Shown: in pieces, positions 1 to 8,713 of the stretch
How positions within the stretch are numbered: position 1 is the stretch's first letter
How the letters are laid out: each line of letters begins with the position of its first letter
Assembly (NCBI GenBank): GCA_963682025.1
Contig: OY821521.1
Location: forward strand, 199,205,026-199,269,025
Length of the DNA stretch: 64,000 nt
Direction of reading: 5' to 3'
Origin: Cordilura impudica
Lineage: Eukaryota; Arthropoda; Insecta; Diptera; Scathophagidae
Position numbers and translations under genes: made by a program
The notes under the pieces: model-generated
Database searches by the model: none
Seen by the model: only the letters and a program-made list of their open reading frames with translations
What the model was told of the DNA's origin: nothing

Positions 1-195
1 CAAACCGGCGGAATTTTGTATAGCTTCGACATGTGTTGCGGTTCATTGTCGTGCATGAAAGCGAATAAAACTGGCATATGTCCGAAAGCATAAGGTGTCA
101 TTTGGTTCTTAAGAATGTCCAAATACTGATAAGGGTACATTAGTCCATTAATTTTTTTAATGACACCGCACCGTGCTATGAAAATGATCCCCACA
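1..195 (-). pseudogene. Tc1-like transposase fragment (catalytic core, edge-truncated)
   Basis: Read on the minus strand this stretch translates without a stop into a segment typical of Tc1-family DDE transposases. It runs from DVGIIFIARCGVI through MYPYQYLDILKNQMTPY to MHDNEPQHMSKLYK. The last motif matches the conserved QxDNDPxHTS block that carries the second catalytic aspartate. The rest would lie left of the window. The fragment directly abuts, on the same strand, the end of a different transposase relic, so the two were joined by insertion or rearrangement. No flanking inverted repeat is visible. Confidence 0.75.
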
Positions 196-224
196 TCATA
201 CTTCCTACTTATCTCTCCGAGTCT

Positions 225-570
225 GTCCTGGATTCAATGCCTGGCGTTTTGGTGGATGAACAAACACTATAATCCGCTCCCGCTGTTTTCACACTTTTTT
301 GTCCAAATTTTCCATGAATATTTTGCTTCAATGGGGTTGAATTTTGTTGATGCAGCGTTGAATTTCCTCCTTTAAAACACGGGTGGTTCTGGGCGTGTTG
401 GCAGAGATTTTTAACTTCAAATAACCCCATAAAAGGAAATCCAATGGTGGCCTTTCATCAACACTGATACACTGCTTGGATATTGACATTTGAACGGCTT
501 GGTTATTGAACGACCAGCGTGTTTAGCATCACCAATTGATCCAGATGGCGAAGTTTGTACGAAATTTTTG
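225..570 (-). pseudogene. Internally deleted mariner/IS630-like transposase relic
   Basis: On the minus strand, reading from 570 down, a block containing SGSIGDAKHAGRSIT resembles the N-terminal DNA-binding and linker part of mariner-like transposases. After about 90 bases it passes straight to PPLDFLLWGYLKLK, then LKEEIQRCINKIQPH and MENLDKKV, which is the C-terminal part after the third catalytic residue. The whole catalytic core is therefore missing. There are in-frame stops after KIQPH and after MENLDKKV, and a frame change upstream. This is a dead copy. The same broad family reappears at 58.2-58.9 kb. Confidence 0.65.
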
Positions 571-1120
571 AAGCCAAATTTTCATTATTATTTTTTTTTT
601 TTTAAATATTTTTCAACAATGAAAAAGCATTTTTCTTTCGTGTAGTACTCAAGAATGATAAAATAAAATATTTTAAACCATTTTTCCAACATTGCTGCAC
701 AAATGGCGGCAATTCACTATGTGGTCAGTGTCCTGATGTGTTTGTAACTACCAAAAATATTTGTCCTAGACGCGATCGACACAGAATCACTTTTTGAGTC
801 GATTTAGCGATGTCCGTCCGTCTGTCCGTCGATTTAAATTGCCATAATATTCTAAATATATAGATCTCGATCAAATTGGGTTTGTGTTGTATGTTTATTA
901 CATCCATTTATCAGTAGTCCTAAAATAATCCCTATATGACAATTTTTAGTCATATCCTCTCATATAAAGCTGATTCCAGATCTTCACTTAAATCTATCAA
1001 AAAACAAAAATATTGCACAGATTTTTCTCAAATTTAGTTTGTATATGTTTATGCAAAAAATAAGTGACCTTACCAAATATTGAATCCGATATGAACTTTT
1101 TCATATCCGAAGGCAAAAAA

Positions 1121-2064
1121 TATTTGTGCCTATACCCATTGGCGTTGTCGTCTGAAAACAAAACAAAAACTATAGTTTGGCATCACTGTTGGCGTTATCG
1201 ACATGTATCGAAAATATATTGGTATTCTTCATTTTGAAACGAAGATAATAACGACAAAGAAACTTTTTTTTTTGTCGTCGCCATTGTTAGTATCGAAGTT
1301 GAAACAACTACAAAAAATTAAATTAAAAATGAAAATAACGACAGTGCAGCAATTTGAAAAATTAGTGTCCGAAAGCAAAAAAATCCCGAACTTGCTAAGG
1401 GTTTTCGAAAGGGCATAAAACCCCTAAATTTCGATGGTTTTTGGAACGACGTTTCAAAAGAATTTGTAGTATTCATCGCGCCCAAAACTTCAGATAAATT
1501 TTTACTAACCGTGGGTTATGCAAACGACAAATTAAAGTAATTTCCAACGCTTAGTTGATATGATGCTTGCGCAAAAAATCGTAGAGCAGTTGCCAGTTTA
1601 ATTGTTGGCGAAATTGCAGACTTTCGCATTCTGCATTTCAGTTTTGGACGGATTTGTTCTAGGACGTATCGAAAAGAAGTTTTATTGAGTTTAAATATGT
1701 TCACACACTTCACAAAAAAATATTTACTAAAAAATGATTTTATAAAAATAATGTAACATTGAATCTGGGATTATATCATCATCTTCACTTGGACTTGAAA
1801 AATAAAATTCTGTACTTGCCATTGCTTGACTTTTTGTTTAAAATACAAAAAACTTGAAAAAAATTCTAGTAATCTCAAAAATAACAATGTAAAATAATGC
1901 AGTGCTACCAATCTTTTAATAATTTTAATTTTATTTTCGATAATTTCTCTTCTTCGTTTCAATATATTTCAAGAGTGCCAATTTAGGAACGAAGCGACGA
2001 CAAAAACGACAACGACAGAGAAACTATAATTAAAATGAAAACGCCAACCGGAATAGGCCCGATT
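1121..2064 (-). mobile_element. PIF/Harbinger-type element inserted in copy A
   Basis: Its ends are inverted repeats: left GCCTATACCCATTGGCGTT (1129-1147) and right AACGCCAACCGGAATAGGC, with a further shared CTATAGTTT/AAACTATAA block inside. Flanking sequence rejoins exactly into the host repeat, whose intact version reads GGCAAAAAAATTAATAACAATG. The target was therefore a TTA-containing site, consistent with the 3-bp TTA/TWA duplications of the Harbinger superfamily, although the left duplication has decayed. The interior carries a Harbinger-type transposase relic on the minus strand. Length is about 940 bp, too short for an autonomous copy. Confidence 0.75.
1395..1713 (-). pseudogene. Harbinger-type transposase N-terminal relic
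   Basis: From 1713 downward the minus strand reads FKLNKTSFRYVLEQIRPKL, then SAISPTIKLATALRFFAQ and ASYQLSVGNYFNLSFA. It then has one stop codon followed in the same frame by PTVSKNLSEVLGAMN. This order is characteristic of PIF/Harbinger nuclease-type transposases. The region carrying the DDE triad is absent, so the copy cannot be active. The frame is well preserved apart from the single stop, suggesting a fairly recent loss. Confidence 0.75.
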
Positions 2065-2192
2065 AATAACAATGCCACTCAAATTGGGTTGTGCTTATTT
2101 TCTATGTCTAATTAGTTGGACCTAAGAGATATGGCCTCTAAACGCATGGTGTGGGGTATCGTATAGTCGGTCGACCGACTATAATTTTGTTG

Positions 2193-3060
2193 TTTTAATA
2201 GGGTTATTCTTTATTTTTTTTTTTAAATCAGAATATTCTCAATATTAAAAATTTATCATTATTTTATTTTTCCATTCGTATAGATTTGTTTAATAAACAT
2301 TAAGGACTTGATTTATTATAAACAAATTTTATTTAATACAAATTTTCTAGTCCTTACATATGAATCGTCTTACTGAATCAGTCCCTTAATGTTTTTTTTT
2401 TTTTTAATTGAATGATAATATTAAACAACTTAAAAATGTATCTCATTTTAGCCATCGTTCTGCTATTTTGCTATAGATCTCTTCAAGTTTAGGACATTTT
2501 TTACTTCTTTTTTAATATAAATTTTATATAAATTAAAAAAAAAATAAATTTTCAAACATTTAATCTTTTTGCAGATATAATCATTATTAATTTAATAACT
2601 AAAAAATGAAATATTTCAAGCGTTAAATACATATAAAAAACCAACTCCCAGCTACTAGCGATCTCTCTTATAAATAAAATCTCTTTAAAAAAGCGCTTAA
2701 ATTAATACTAACGAAATATTAACATCATCATATATTAATTACCTTAGAAAAAACTAAAAAACGAAAAACCACAGAGGTAGGCAGAAACAAATTATATTTA
2801 AACTTATTTTTGCTTTTTTCAATTTATTTATAAATCTGTTTTTTTTTTTTTTTCAAAACATTTTCTTAACCTCTACCTCTTCTCATGTGTATAGAGCAAA
2901 TTCATTCATCAAACGCATCAACAAAAAAAAAAGCTAATTGTTTGAATTTTTCTTTATTTTATAAATGGTTCGCATTCAAGTACAATTATTTTTTGTTTAA
3001 TCATCCAAAATGCAAATTATGAATGAATCAAATTATTTTTCTCTAAAATTCATCATTCAG
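2193..3060. other. AT-rich stretch, no gene seen
   Basis: Poly-T and poly-A runs and simple AT-rich sequence. No open frame with protein-like composition is visible. It is probably intron of the plus-strand gene whose exon starts at 3061, because a pyrimidine-rich tract and CAG acceptor end exactly at 3060. Confidence 0.5.
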
Positions 3061-3339
3061 CTCTTCTAATTTGTCTAAAACGGCTACCAAAACAACGTCG
3101 CCGTCATCTTCAACAACTACGAAAATACCATCGACTGCTACGACTTCTACGACTACAACCACTAATATCAATAATAATAATCCATATTTATCGACAATGT
3201 CACCTAGACGTTCGGCGGCATATCGTAGCAGTCATTATTTGTCCGGGGCTTCACCACGTAGACCTCTGCGAACACCACCATCGTCGCCGTTAGCTACTAC
3301 ACCAACACAACACAGTCATAGTACAACATCTTCGCCAAG
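3061..3339 (+). CDS. Ser/Thr/Pro-rich internal exon of an unrecognised gene
   Basis: The exon follows a pyrimidine-rich acceptor ending TTCATTCAG and ends at CCAAG before a GTTTGT donor. It is 279 nt long, enters and leaves in phase 2, and so could be skipped without shifting the frame. It encodes about 93 residues: a Ser/Thr-rich stretch with a poly-Thr run, NINNNNPYLSTMSPRR, and a repeated SPRR/SASPRRPLRTPPSSP basic-proline region. This composition suggests a disordered cytoplasmic or nuclear tail with possible proline-directed phosphorylation sites. The last codon (AG) is completed to Ser by the first base of the exon at 8291. Upstream exons were not found and should lie left of the window. 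The donor lacks the usual purine at +3, so splicing may be weak or regulated. Read-through would add only five residues after the junction codon before a TAA at 3356. I do not recognise the gene. Confidence 0.6.
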
Positions 3340-3677
3340 GTTTGTGTGTTTACCTTAACAACATAAATTGTAGACCATACATACATATATATTTTTTTTT
3401 ATAAGAAATAACGTTTAGGCTGAATTTTTGGTCTGAACAGAGAATACGGCGCTAAATAAACTAAAGCTTACTAAACATCTTTGCCAAATATATAAAAATT
3501 AATAATTGAACTTAGAACTTTTTTTTTCGAATAACGCCAATATAAATTTTGTGATCTAGACATGAGCATATCTTGCAAAAGTTCATGCAAACAATTTCTA
3601 ACGTTATATAAAATTATGGTATTAAAGGAGATGCCAGTTATTTATATATCGCTAGAAAGGTCTTTGTATTAAGCCAG

Positions 3678-3798
3678 CATCAGAAGTTCCAACTTTGGAA
3701 CCATTACCATTCGAAAGGGAACATTTGTCCCAAAATCCAATTTCACATTTGATGTACGTGGTGTCCAATTCGATCTAGATATTTTAATAAAATTGTAA
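3678..3798 (+). other. Candidate alternative 3' exon in the intron
   Basis: A locally GC-richer island preceded by TCTTTGTATTAAGCCAG. With the upstream exon's phase (AG plus C) it reads open for 39 codons after the split codon, including FGTITIRKGTFVPKS and FTFDVRGVQFDLDILIKL, then TAA. The other two plus frames are also open for 27 to about 35 codons, so the reading frame is not certain. A GTACGT donor lies at 3754. It could be coding, a retained alternative end, or chance. No protein family is recognised. Confidence 0.3.
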
Positions 3799-3919
3799 AA
3801 AGAATCAAGCAAACTAGAAAACGCTTTACTAAAACAAAAAAAGAATAACAAACTTAAAAAAAAGAAAACTAAAAATTTAACTTCTCATGTAACTAAAAAT
3901 CAAATTTCTCTGTATTTAG

Positions 3920-3959
3920 AGATTGGCGTTTATATAATCCACGTTTTTATCGCAAGTAA
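3920..3959 (+). other. Candidate alternative terminal exon or 36-nt microexon
   Basis: Acceptor TTTCTCTGTATTTAG ends at 3919. Continuing from the AG left by the exon at 3061-3339 gives Arg, then DWRLYNPRFYRK and a TAA stop, a short aromatic/basic tail. Alternatively the GTAAAC at 3956 is a donor, giving a 36-nt microexon with the same phase on both sides that would join in frame to 8291. Moderately GC-rich sequence follows until polyadenylation-like AATAAA motifs near 4457-4540. Phase matching by chance is one in three, so this is only suggestive. Confidence 0.35.
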
Positions 3960-4569
3960 ACACAAATTAAAACCGCCTGAATTACCACCAACATTCGAAA
4001 ATAACAAAACCACAAAGAGTACAATGTGTAAAAAAGCAACATCAATCCAACAAAAAAAAAAAACGACTTAAAAGTTGTCTTTTTTTTTTGTCCAAAATAA
4101 ATTCTTCATTATTTGTGAACTACTTATCCAAATAAATATAGAAAATCCAACGTCTATCCCCATCAACTACCTTAAACGAACGATTTACCACAACGAAGTA
4201 CCTGAGTCTACGTGTAAGATTTAATTTTTTTTTTTTTTTTGTAAATATGTTTCCGCATACACATTCCAGAAGGCTTTCAATTCGTTTATATACTAATTTT
4301 AAGCTTTTATCTCACAACTGTGCATTTTGTGTGGACTTATGAAGCACCTCCTCGTCATCGTTTGATTGTAATGCGCCATTTTATATGTAAATATATTTAT
4401 GTTCTACGAAAATATGTTTGTTATATTGTGGTTTGTTTTGTAACAAAAATTACGATAAATACATAAATAAACATTTCTTTGGATGATGACGGCGGCGACC
4501 AAGACGACGGGTAGCTTTTGTTAAAACTTTTATAAATAAATAAAAAATAAAAAAATATTTTTTAGTTAC
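3960..4569 (+). other. Possible alternative 3' UTR, mixed composition
   Basis: Less AT-rich than the surrounding intron, with local islands at 4142-4213 (AG acceptor and GTAAG donor around 72 nt), 4340-4375 and 4480-4514 (a GAT/GAC-rich run). AATAAA-like hexamers occur at about 4465 and 4530-4550, just before the repeat array begins. No convincing independent gene is seen. Confidence 0.3.
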
Positions 4570-5691
4570 TTGACAATCTTAACCGTTGAAAAATTATGCA
4601 AATATTTTTTTAAGAAAAGATATGTTCTAAGAAAAGGTAATTTAAAAAAATGCTTTTTTGAAACGTACTATTGTAAAAAAATTTACTATTTTAAGAAAAT
4701 TTACTTTTTTAAGAAAATATACTTTTTTAAGAAAAGATGTTTTTTTAAGAGAAGGTACTTTTTTTGTTGGAATTTTTTAAAAGAAAAATTACATTTTAAG
4801 AAAATTAATATTATTTATGGTGGGAAAGGAACTTAAAAAAAATAAAATACTTTTTTAAGAAAAAGTACTATTAAAAAAAAATACTTTTTCATGACTAAGT
4901 ACTCTTAAGAAAGCCGGTAGGTACTTTTTCAGAAAAGTAAAATTTTTATGAACATTTACTCCATTAAGAAAAAGTAGTTTTTTAAGAAAAAAGTAGATTT
5001 TAAGAAAAAAGTACGTTCTCTTTTTTAAGAAAATTAACTTTTTTTAAGAAAAGGTATTTTTAAGATATGATACTTTTTAAAGAAAATACATTTTTTGGGA
5101 AAATTTTATTTTTTAAGAAAATGTACTTTTATGAAAGGTAATTTTTAAGAAAATTTACTTTTATATGGAAAGGAATTTTTTTGAGGGAACGGTTCTTTTT
5201 CAAAAAAGATGCTTTTTTTATGAAAAGTCAATTTTTATGGAAAGCAACTTTTTTTAAGAACTTATTAAGAAAAAATACTTTTGAAGAAAATTAGCTTTTT
5301 TAAAAAGGGGATTTTTTAGAAAAGGTATTTTTTAAGAAATGACACCTTTTAAGAAAAAAGAACTTTTTTAAATATATGTAAAATTTTAAAGAAAATTTCC
5401 TTTTTTTTTAGAAAAAGTACGTTTTTTAAGAAAATGTACATTTTAAGGAAAATTACTTTTTTAAGAAAAGGTATTTTTTATGATAATTTTTAAGAAAATT
5501 AAAATTTTGAAGACAAGGTACTTTTTTATGGAAAGGAGCGTTGTTAAGATAAGGTTCTTTTTTAAGAATAGGTACTTTTTTCAGTAAAGGTACTTGTTTA
5601 AGAAAATGTTTTTTTCGTTTTTTTTTTAATTTATATTTTTTGAGAAAAGGAATTTTTTATGAAAAGGTACTTTTTTTTTTAAGAATGAAGA
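4570..5691 (+). repeat. 18-bp-unit GTAC/TTAA array 1 (+ orientation)
   Basis: Degenerate tandem array whose unit is about GTACTTTTTTAAGAAAAG. Spacing varies from roughly 15 to 22 bases because A and T runs differ in length, but the order T-run, TAAG, A-run, GGTAC is kept. It produces spurious Lys/Phe/Tyr-rich open frames and is not coding. It is interrupted by a MITE and continues for about 55 bases at 6152. Confidence 0.9.
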
Positions 5692-6145
5692 TTAGGGTGG
5701 GCCGATTTGTTATTTTCGAGCGCTTTTGGAGGAAAAAAAGTTGCACTACAACATATCAAAAACTTACAATTTTCGAGGATTCCAAATTTAAAATTTTTTA
5801 AGGTTTTTTAGTACGTAATAAAAAAAATCGGCTGATTTAATTTTATTACGGGAAAAAATACATAACAAATTGGTGGTTTGGAGCCTTAAAAATAACAAAA
5901 AAGAGTAAAAATAAAAAAAAACCTTTATTTCGCCAAAAACTGATATCGCAATGAATCAGTCGATTTTTTTTATTACCTACTAAAAAACCTTAAAAATACA
6001 TGTGTAGAAAATGTAAAAAAAAAAATTAAATTTGGGCGCCTCGAAAATTATCTTTTAATATGTCGTGGTAGAACTTTTTTCCTCATGCCAAAAGCTATCG
6101 AAAAATCTTTGGCACAATATCGATTGCTAAATTGACTCACCCTAA
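5692..6145. mobile_element. Long-TIR foldback MITE in array 1
   Basis: A 454-bp element starting TTAGGGTGGGCCGATTT and ending AAATTGACTCACCCTAA. The two halves are inverted repeats for about 200 bases, sharing ATTTTCGAGG, GGTTTTTTAGTA and TAATAAAAAAAATCG blocks in order. Flanks give a 6-bp target duplication, TGAAGA (5686-5691 and 6146-6151). No coding sequence is present. I cannot assign the superfamily; 6-bp duplication with a TTAGGGTG end is not diagnostic to me. Confidence 0.8.
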
Positions 6146-6151
6146 TGAAGA

Positions 6152-6205
6152 TACTTCTTAAGAATAGTAAAATTTTTAAGAAAATTTACGTTTTTAAGAA
6201 AAGTT
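6152..6205 (+). repeat. Remainder of GTAC/TTAA array 1
   Basis: Three degenerate units (TTAAGAAAATTTACG and similar) continue after the MITE in the same orientation and register type, which supports insertion of the MITE into a pre-existing array. Confidence 0.7.
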
Positions 6206-6820
6206 TCTTTTAAAAATAATAAAGATTAAAAAATTATTTGTATGAAAAAATTTTTGTAGCTTTTTTTGTAACGAAAAATTATTTATTTTTTTTATTTTTT
6301 AATAAGATTTTAAATTACTTTTTTATCCTAAAATTTTATCCCAATAATATTTTTACAAAATAATTAACAATTAACAATTCAGTCACTAAATTTTTGTTAG
6401 TTTTAGAAAAAAAACTTTCTTTAAACTTTTTAACATTAAAAAAAACTAGTGTAATATATTTATACATGCATTTTTTTTGTTGAGAACAAATTTTTAGTTA
6501 ACTTTTATTTAATGACAAATTGTATTTTATTACAAAATTTTTTCACTAAAAAATTGTAAATTTAAAAAACAAATTTTTGTCGTTAATATTTTTTCACACT
6601 TAAAACTTTTGAAAAGAATTTTTTTTTTAATGTTTGTACTGTACTCTTTTTGGTAGGAAAAATGTTTTCAATAATTTTTGGGTTTTTAAATGTTTAATTG
6701 CGAATTATGATTTTAATTTACTTGACAGATCATTCAAACTAGAAAAAATTTTTTTTATCATTAAATTTTATTACAATAATCTTTTCACAAAAACAAAGTT
6801 TATAAAATAAAATTTTGTCA
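6206..6820. other. AT-rich intron segment, nothing recognised
   Basis: Long A and T runs with recurring short TTTTTCACAAAA and TCACTAAATTTTTG motifs. They suggest an old, decayed short repeat but no period can be defined by eye. No gene. Confidence 0.4.
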
Positions 6821-6823
6821 CTA

Positions 6824-7686
6824 GCGGTATTCACTCTTGGTGTTAAATTTACAACCCTGTTATATTTACAACGATTTTATACTACAAAGCGTGAACGTCT
6901 TTTGTGTTGTGTATTGTAAACTAATGAATAAGCTGTTTTTTGTTTTGTTTTTTTTTTTTTTTTTATCAATTTTATCAACAATAATTTGCAGATAAGTAAA
7001 ATGCCCAAAATTACAGAAAAAGAAAAAATTATAAATTTTTTTAGAACAAAATGTAGTTGACGAAATAGAATTTGCAATAATAAAAACAATACAAAAATAT
7101 AACAACTCTCCTTTTGTAGATACATGTGAACATGATGCCATTGACCACATTTTAGATGAATTAGTTGATGACATTATTTTAGGTAAAGTGAACCGCCGCG
7201 GAGCTTGGAATCGGTTCCAAAATGAATGAAGTGGTCACCAAATGTCTTAACCCAATTATATGACAACAGATGCTAAGGGTTAGTCGAATTGAGTTTCATA
7301 CACTGGTGTCTTTGATTTCTGGAGATACAGAATTTAACCAACCCCATTCATTTGAACAATTTCCAGTTGAGTACCAGTTAGCAATTGTCCTATACAGACT
7401 CGGGTCATCTGGAGAAGGGGCTTTTCATTATTTTGATACATTTTTTTTTATTATTATTTTGATTCATTTACCACAAAATGAAAAATAAAAAAATAAACAA
7501 TTGTTTGGCAGCTCAACAATCAGCTGTTTCAGTCTTGTAAATGTTTAGTCTTATATGTAGATGTACTGTAGCTTTTACCCTTGTACTTTTAACACAGCGT
7601 AGTAAATTTCAATTTCATACATTTTGTTGTTGTGGTGTTGTAAATAATAGTAATTTTACTATATCTACCAAGAGTGAAAACCCTTA
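6824..7686 (+). mobile_element. PIF/Harbinger relic with decayed terminal repeats
   Basis: The left end GCGGTATTCACTCTTGGT and the right end ACCAAGAGTGAAAACCC are inverted repeats. Flanks suggest a 3-bp duplication (CTA or TTA type, not fixable because the outermost bases have diverged). The interior has plus-strand remnants of a Harbinger transposase. At about 860 bp it is an internally deleted copy in the intron of the plus-strand gene. Confidence 0.7.
7040..7460 (+). pseudogene. Harbinger-type transposase relic
   Basis: One frame reads VVDEIEFAIIKTIQKYNN and then DAIDHILDELVDDIILGKV (about 7053-7190). After a stop and frame change a second segment reads MLRVSRIEFHTLVSLISGD, then QFPVEYQLAIVLYRLGSSGEGA (7270-7430). 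The latter resembles the helix-turn-helix region before the nuclease domain of insect Harbinger transposases. Sequence degenerates into poly-T at 7440, and the DDE domain is missing. Confidence 0.65.
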
Positions 7687-7688
7687 CT

Positions 7689-7923
7689 ATTTTTTTTAAA
7701 CATCTTTTCCTTTAAAATATAACTTAAAAAATTTTCCCTTAAAAAAAACACTAAAAAGAGTTTTTTTTTATTTAAAAAAAAAAATTTTTTTTTCACTTAA
7801 ATTTTGTCACTATTTTTTTTTAACATTTTTTCCTTTAAAATATAACTTAAAAAACTTTTTCCTTTAAAAAAATCACCAAAAAAGAGTTTTTTTTTTTTTA
7901 AAAAATTGTTTTTTTTTTTCACT
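7689..7923. repeat. Direct tandem duplication (~115-120 bp x 2)
   Basis: Two adjacent copies (about 7689-7805 and 7810-7923) share in order CCTTTAAAATATAACTTAAAAA, a CCCTTAAAA/CCTTTAAAA block, CACTAAAAAGAG, a long T run, an A run, a second T run and CACT. Start and end are blurred by homopolymers. Confidence 0.65.
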
Positions 7924-8290
7924 AGTAGGAAATTGTTTTTATTGATATTGACATCACAAAGGCTTTAACAAGCATAAACTTAACAATTTAAGTCTGCTTA
8001 TGTGTAGACTTAAATCTATTCTTCAAGCCTTTGGAAACATTTGCCGCTAAATGATGCTTCAAAGTATATTCGTTTTTTTGTTATTCATTCTTCCCATTGT
8101 ATTTTGTTTTAATATGGCTTATATCACAGTATGCGCATTACATCCATGTCTTTTTTCGTTCCCTTTAATAAATCCTGTTTTTAATTGTATTGCTGAAGTG
8201 AATTAGATATTTTTTTATTTTTATTTAAAAAAAAAAATGATTTCTAATCTTAATGAGTCTTAATTTACGATATTTTTCTATCGTTTGCAG

Positions 8291-8459
8291 CGTACATCCA
8301 CATCCTTATAACTCATCGGCAGCCAGGCGTTCTCATCACCATCACCATCATCATCATCGTGCTAAACATGCTAAACATTCAGCTGCAACAACCAGTAATA
8401 ATCAAACAGCTAATGGAAAGACGTCACAACCTAATAAGGAGGACCACAACTCTAAATGA
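8291..8459 (+). CDS. His-rich terminal coding exon of the plus-strand gene
   Basis: Follows the acceptor TATCGTTTGCAG at 8290. Its first base completes the Ser codon left by the exon ending at 3339, so the two exons share a frame. It encodes about 56 residues: VHPHPYNSSAARRS, an uninterrupted run of eight histidines, RAKHAKHSAATTSNNQTANG, and KTSQPNKEDHNSK, then TGA at 8457. The tail is hydrophilic, basic and low in complexity, with no domain or membrane segment, continuing the disordered character of the upstream exon. Codon composition is far less AT-rich than the surrounding DNA, which supports a real exon. The protein family is not recognised. Poly-His tails are common in insect transcription factors and membrane-protein tails, but nothing here decides between them. 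Confidence 0.6.
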
Positions 8460-8553
8460 ATATATGGAATATAAAGACGTATTATAAATAATTTGCGTTA
8501 AAAAATTGTTTGATTTGGTCCGTCAAGAGGTCGTCAAAATAATTATATATTAA

Positions 8554-8559
8554 AATAAA
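8554..8559 (+). terminator. Candidate polyadenylation signal
   Basis: AATAAA about 95 nt after the TGA of the His-rich exon. Another AATAAA lies near 8776. Actual cleavage sites cannot be read from sequence alone. Confidence 0.45.
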
Positions 8560-8690
8560 ACAAAAACAAAAAATAAGTTTAGCCAGCAGCAAGCAGTATG
8601 GCTTAATTAACTATGGAAAAAATTACCTTTATAATTAATTTTAGTTTTCTTTTTTAGCTTTACACTCACTTTAATTTTTATTATCTCTGT

Positions 8691-8713
8691 CCCCTCCCCT
8701 CCCCCCCCCCCCC
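8691..8713. repeat. Homopurine/homopyrimidine C-tract
   Basis: Twenty-three bases made of CCCC, T, CCCC, T and 13 C in otherwise strongly AT-rich DNA, placed about 230 bases after the stop codon of the plus-strand gene. The minus strand has three or more G-runs and could form a G-quadruplex. Confidence 0.9.

Larger units (their letters stand above)
715..2192 (+). repeat. GTCY-bearing dispersed element, copy A (split by an insertion)
   Basis: Copy A of a roughly 750-bp family seen six times in the window. It contains the GTCC/GTCT tract (about 808-832), blocks on AAATTGCCATAA and AGATCTCGATCAAATTGGG, a block ending TTCATATCCGAAGGCAAAAAA at 1120, and resumes at about 2063 with TTAATAACAATGCCACTC. 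It ends in the palindrome ATAGTCGGTCGACCGACTAT. The piece between the GTCY tract and AAATTGCC is deleted relative to the copy at 30371-31126. The 940-bp interruption is a separate Harbinger-type element. No coding capacity is visible. Confidence 0.8.
3340..8290 (+). other. Intron (~4.95 kb) of the plus-strand gene
   Basis: Bounded by the GT after 3339 and the TTTGCAG acceptor at 8290, which join two phase-2 exons. Contents in order: a higher-GC region with candidate alternative 3' exons (3678-4213), an 18-bp-unit GTAC array (4570-5690 and 6152-6205) split by a long-TIR MITE, simple AT-rich DNA, a Harbinger relic (6824-7686), and a short tandem duplication (7689-7923). Confidence 0.55.

Noticed and set aside
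4142..4213. 72-nt cassette exon (AG acceptor, GTAAG donor)
   Set aside because: In the phase set by the upstream exon it hits a stop after ten codons, and the acceptor lacks a pyrimidine tract; kept only as part of the mixed-composition region.
4570..4836. Lys/Phe/Tyr-rich open frames (FFKKIYFFKK type), also at 32238, 37750, 39321, 46017, 46250, 61906 and 62666
   Set aside because: They are translations of the 18-bp GTAC array in one frame; they appear in either strand according to array orientation and have no start context or independent composition.
6866..7174. 102- and 82-codon minus-strand frames
   Set aside because: They overlap the plus-strand Harbinger relic and are driven by poly-T/poly-A; no domain likeness.
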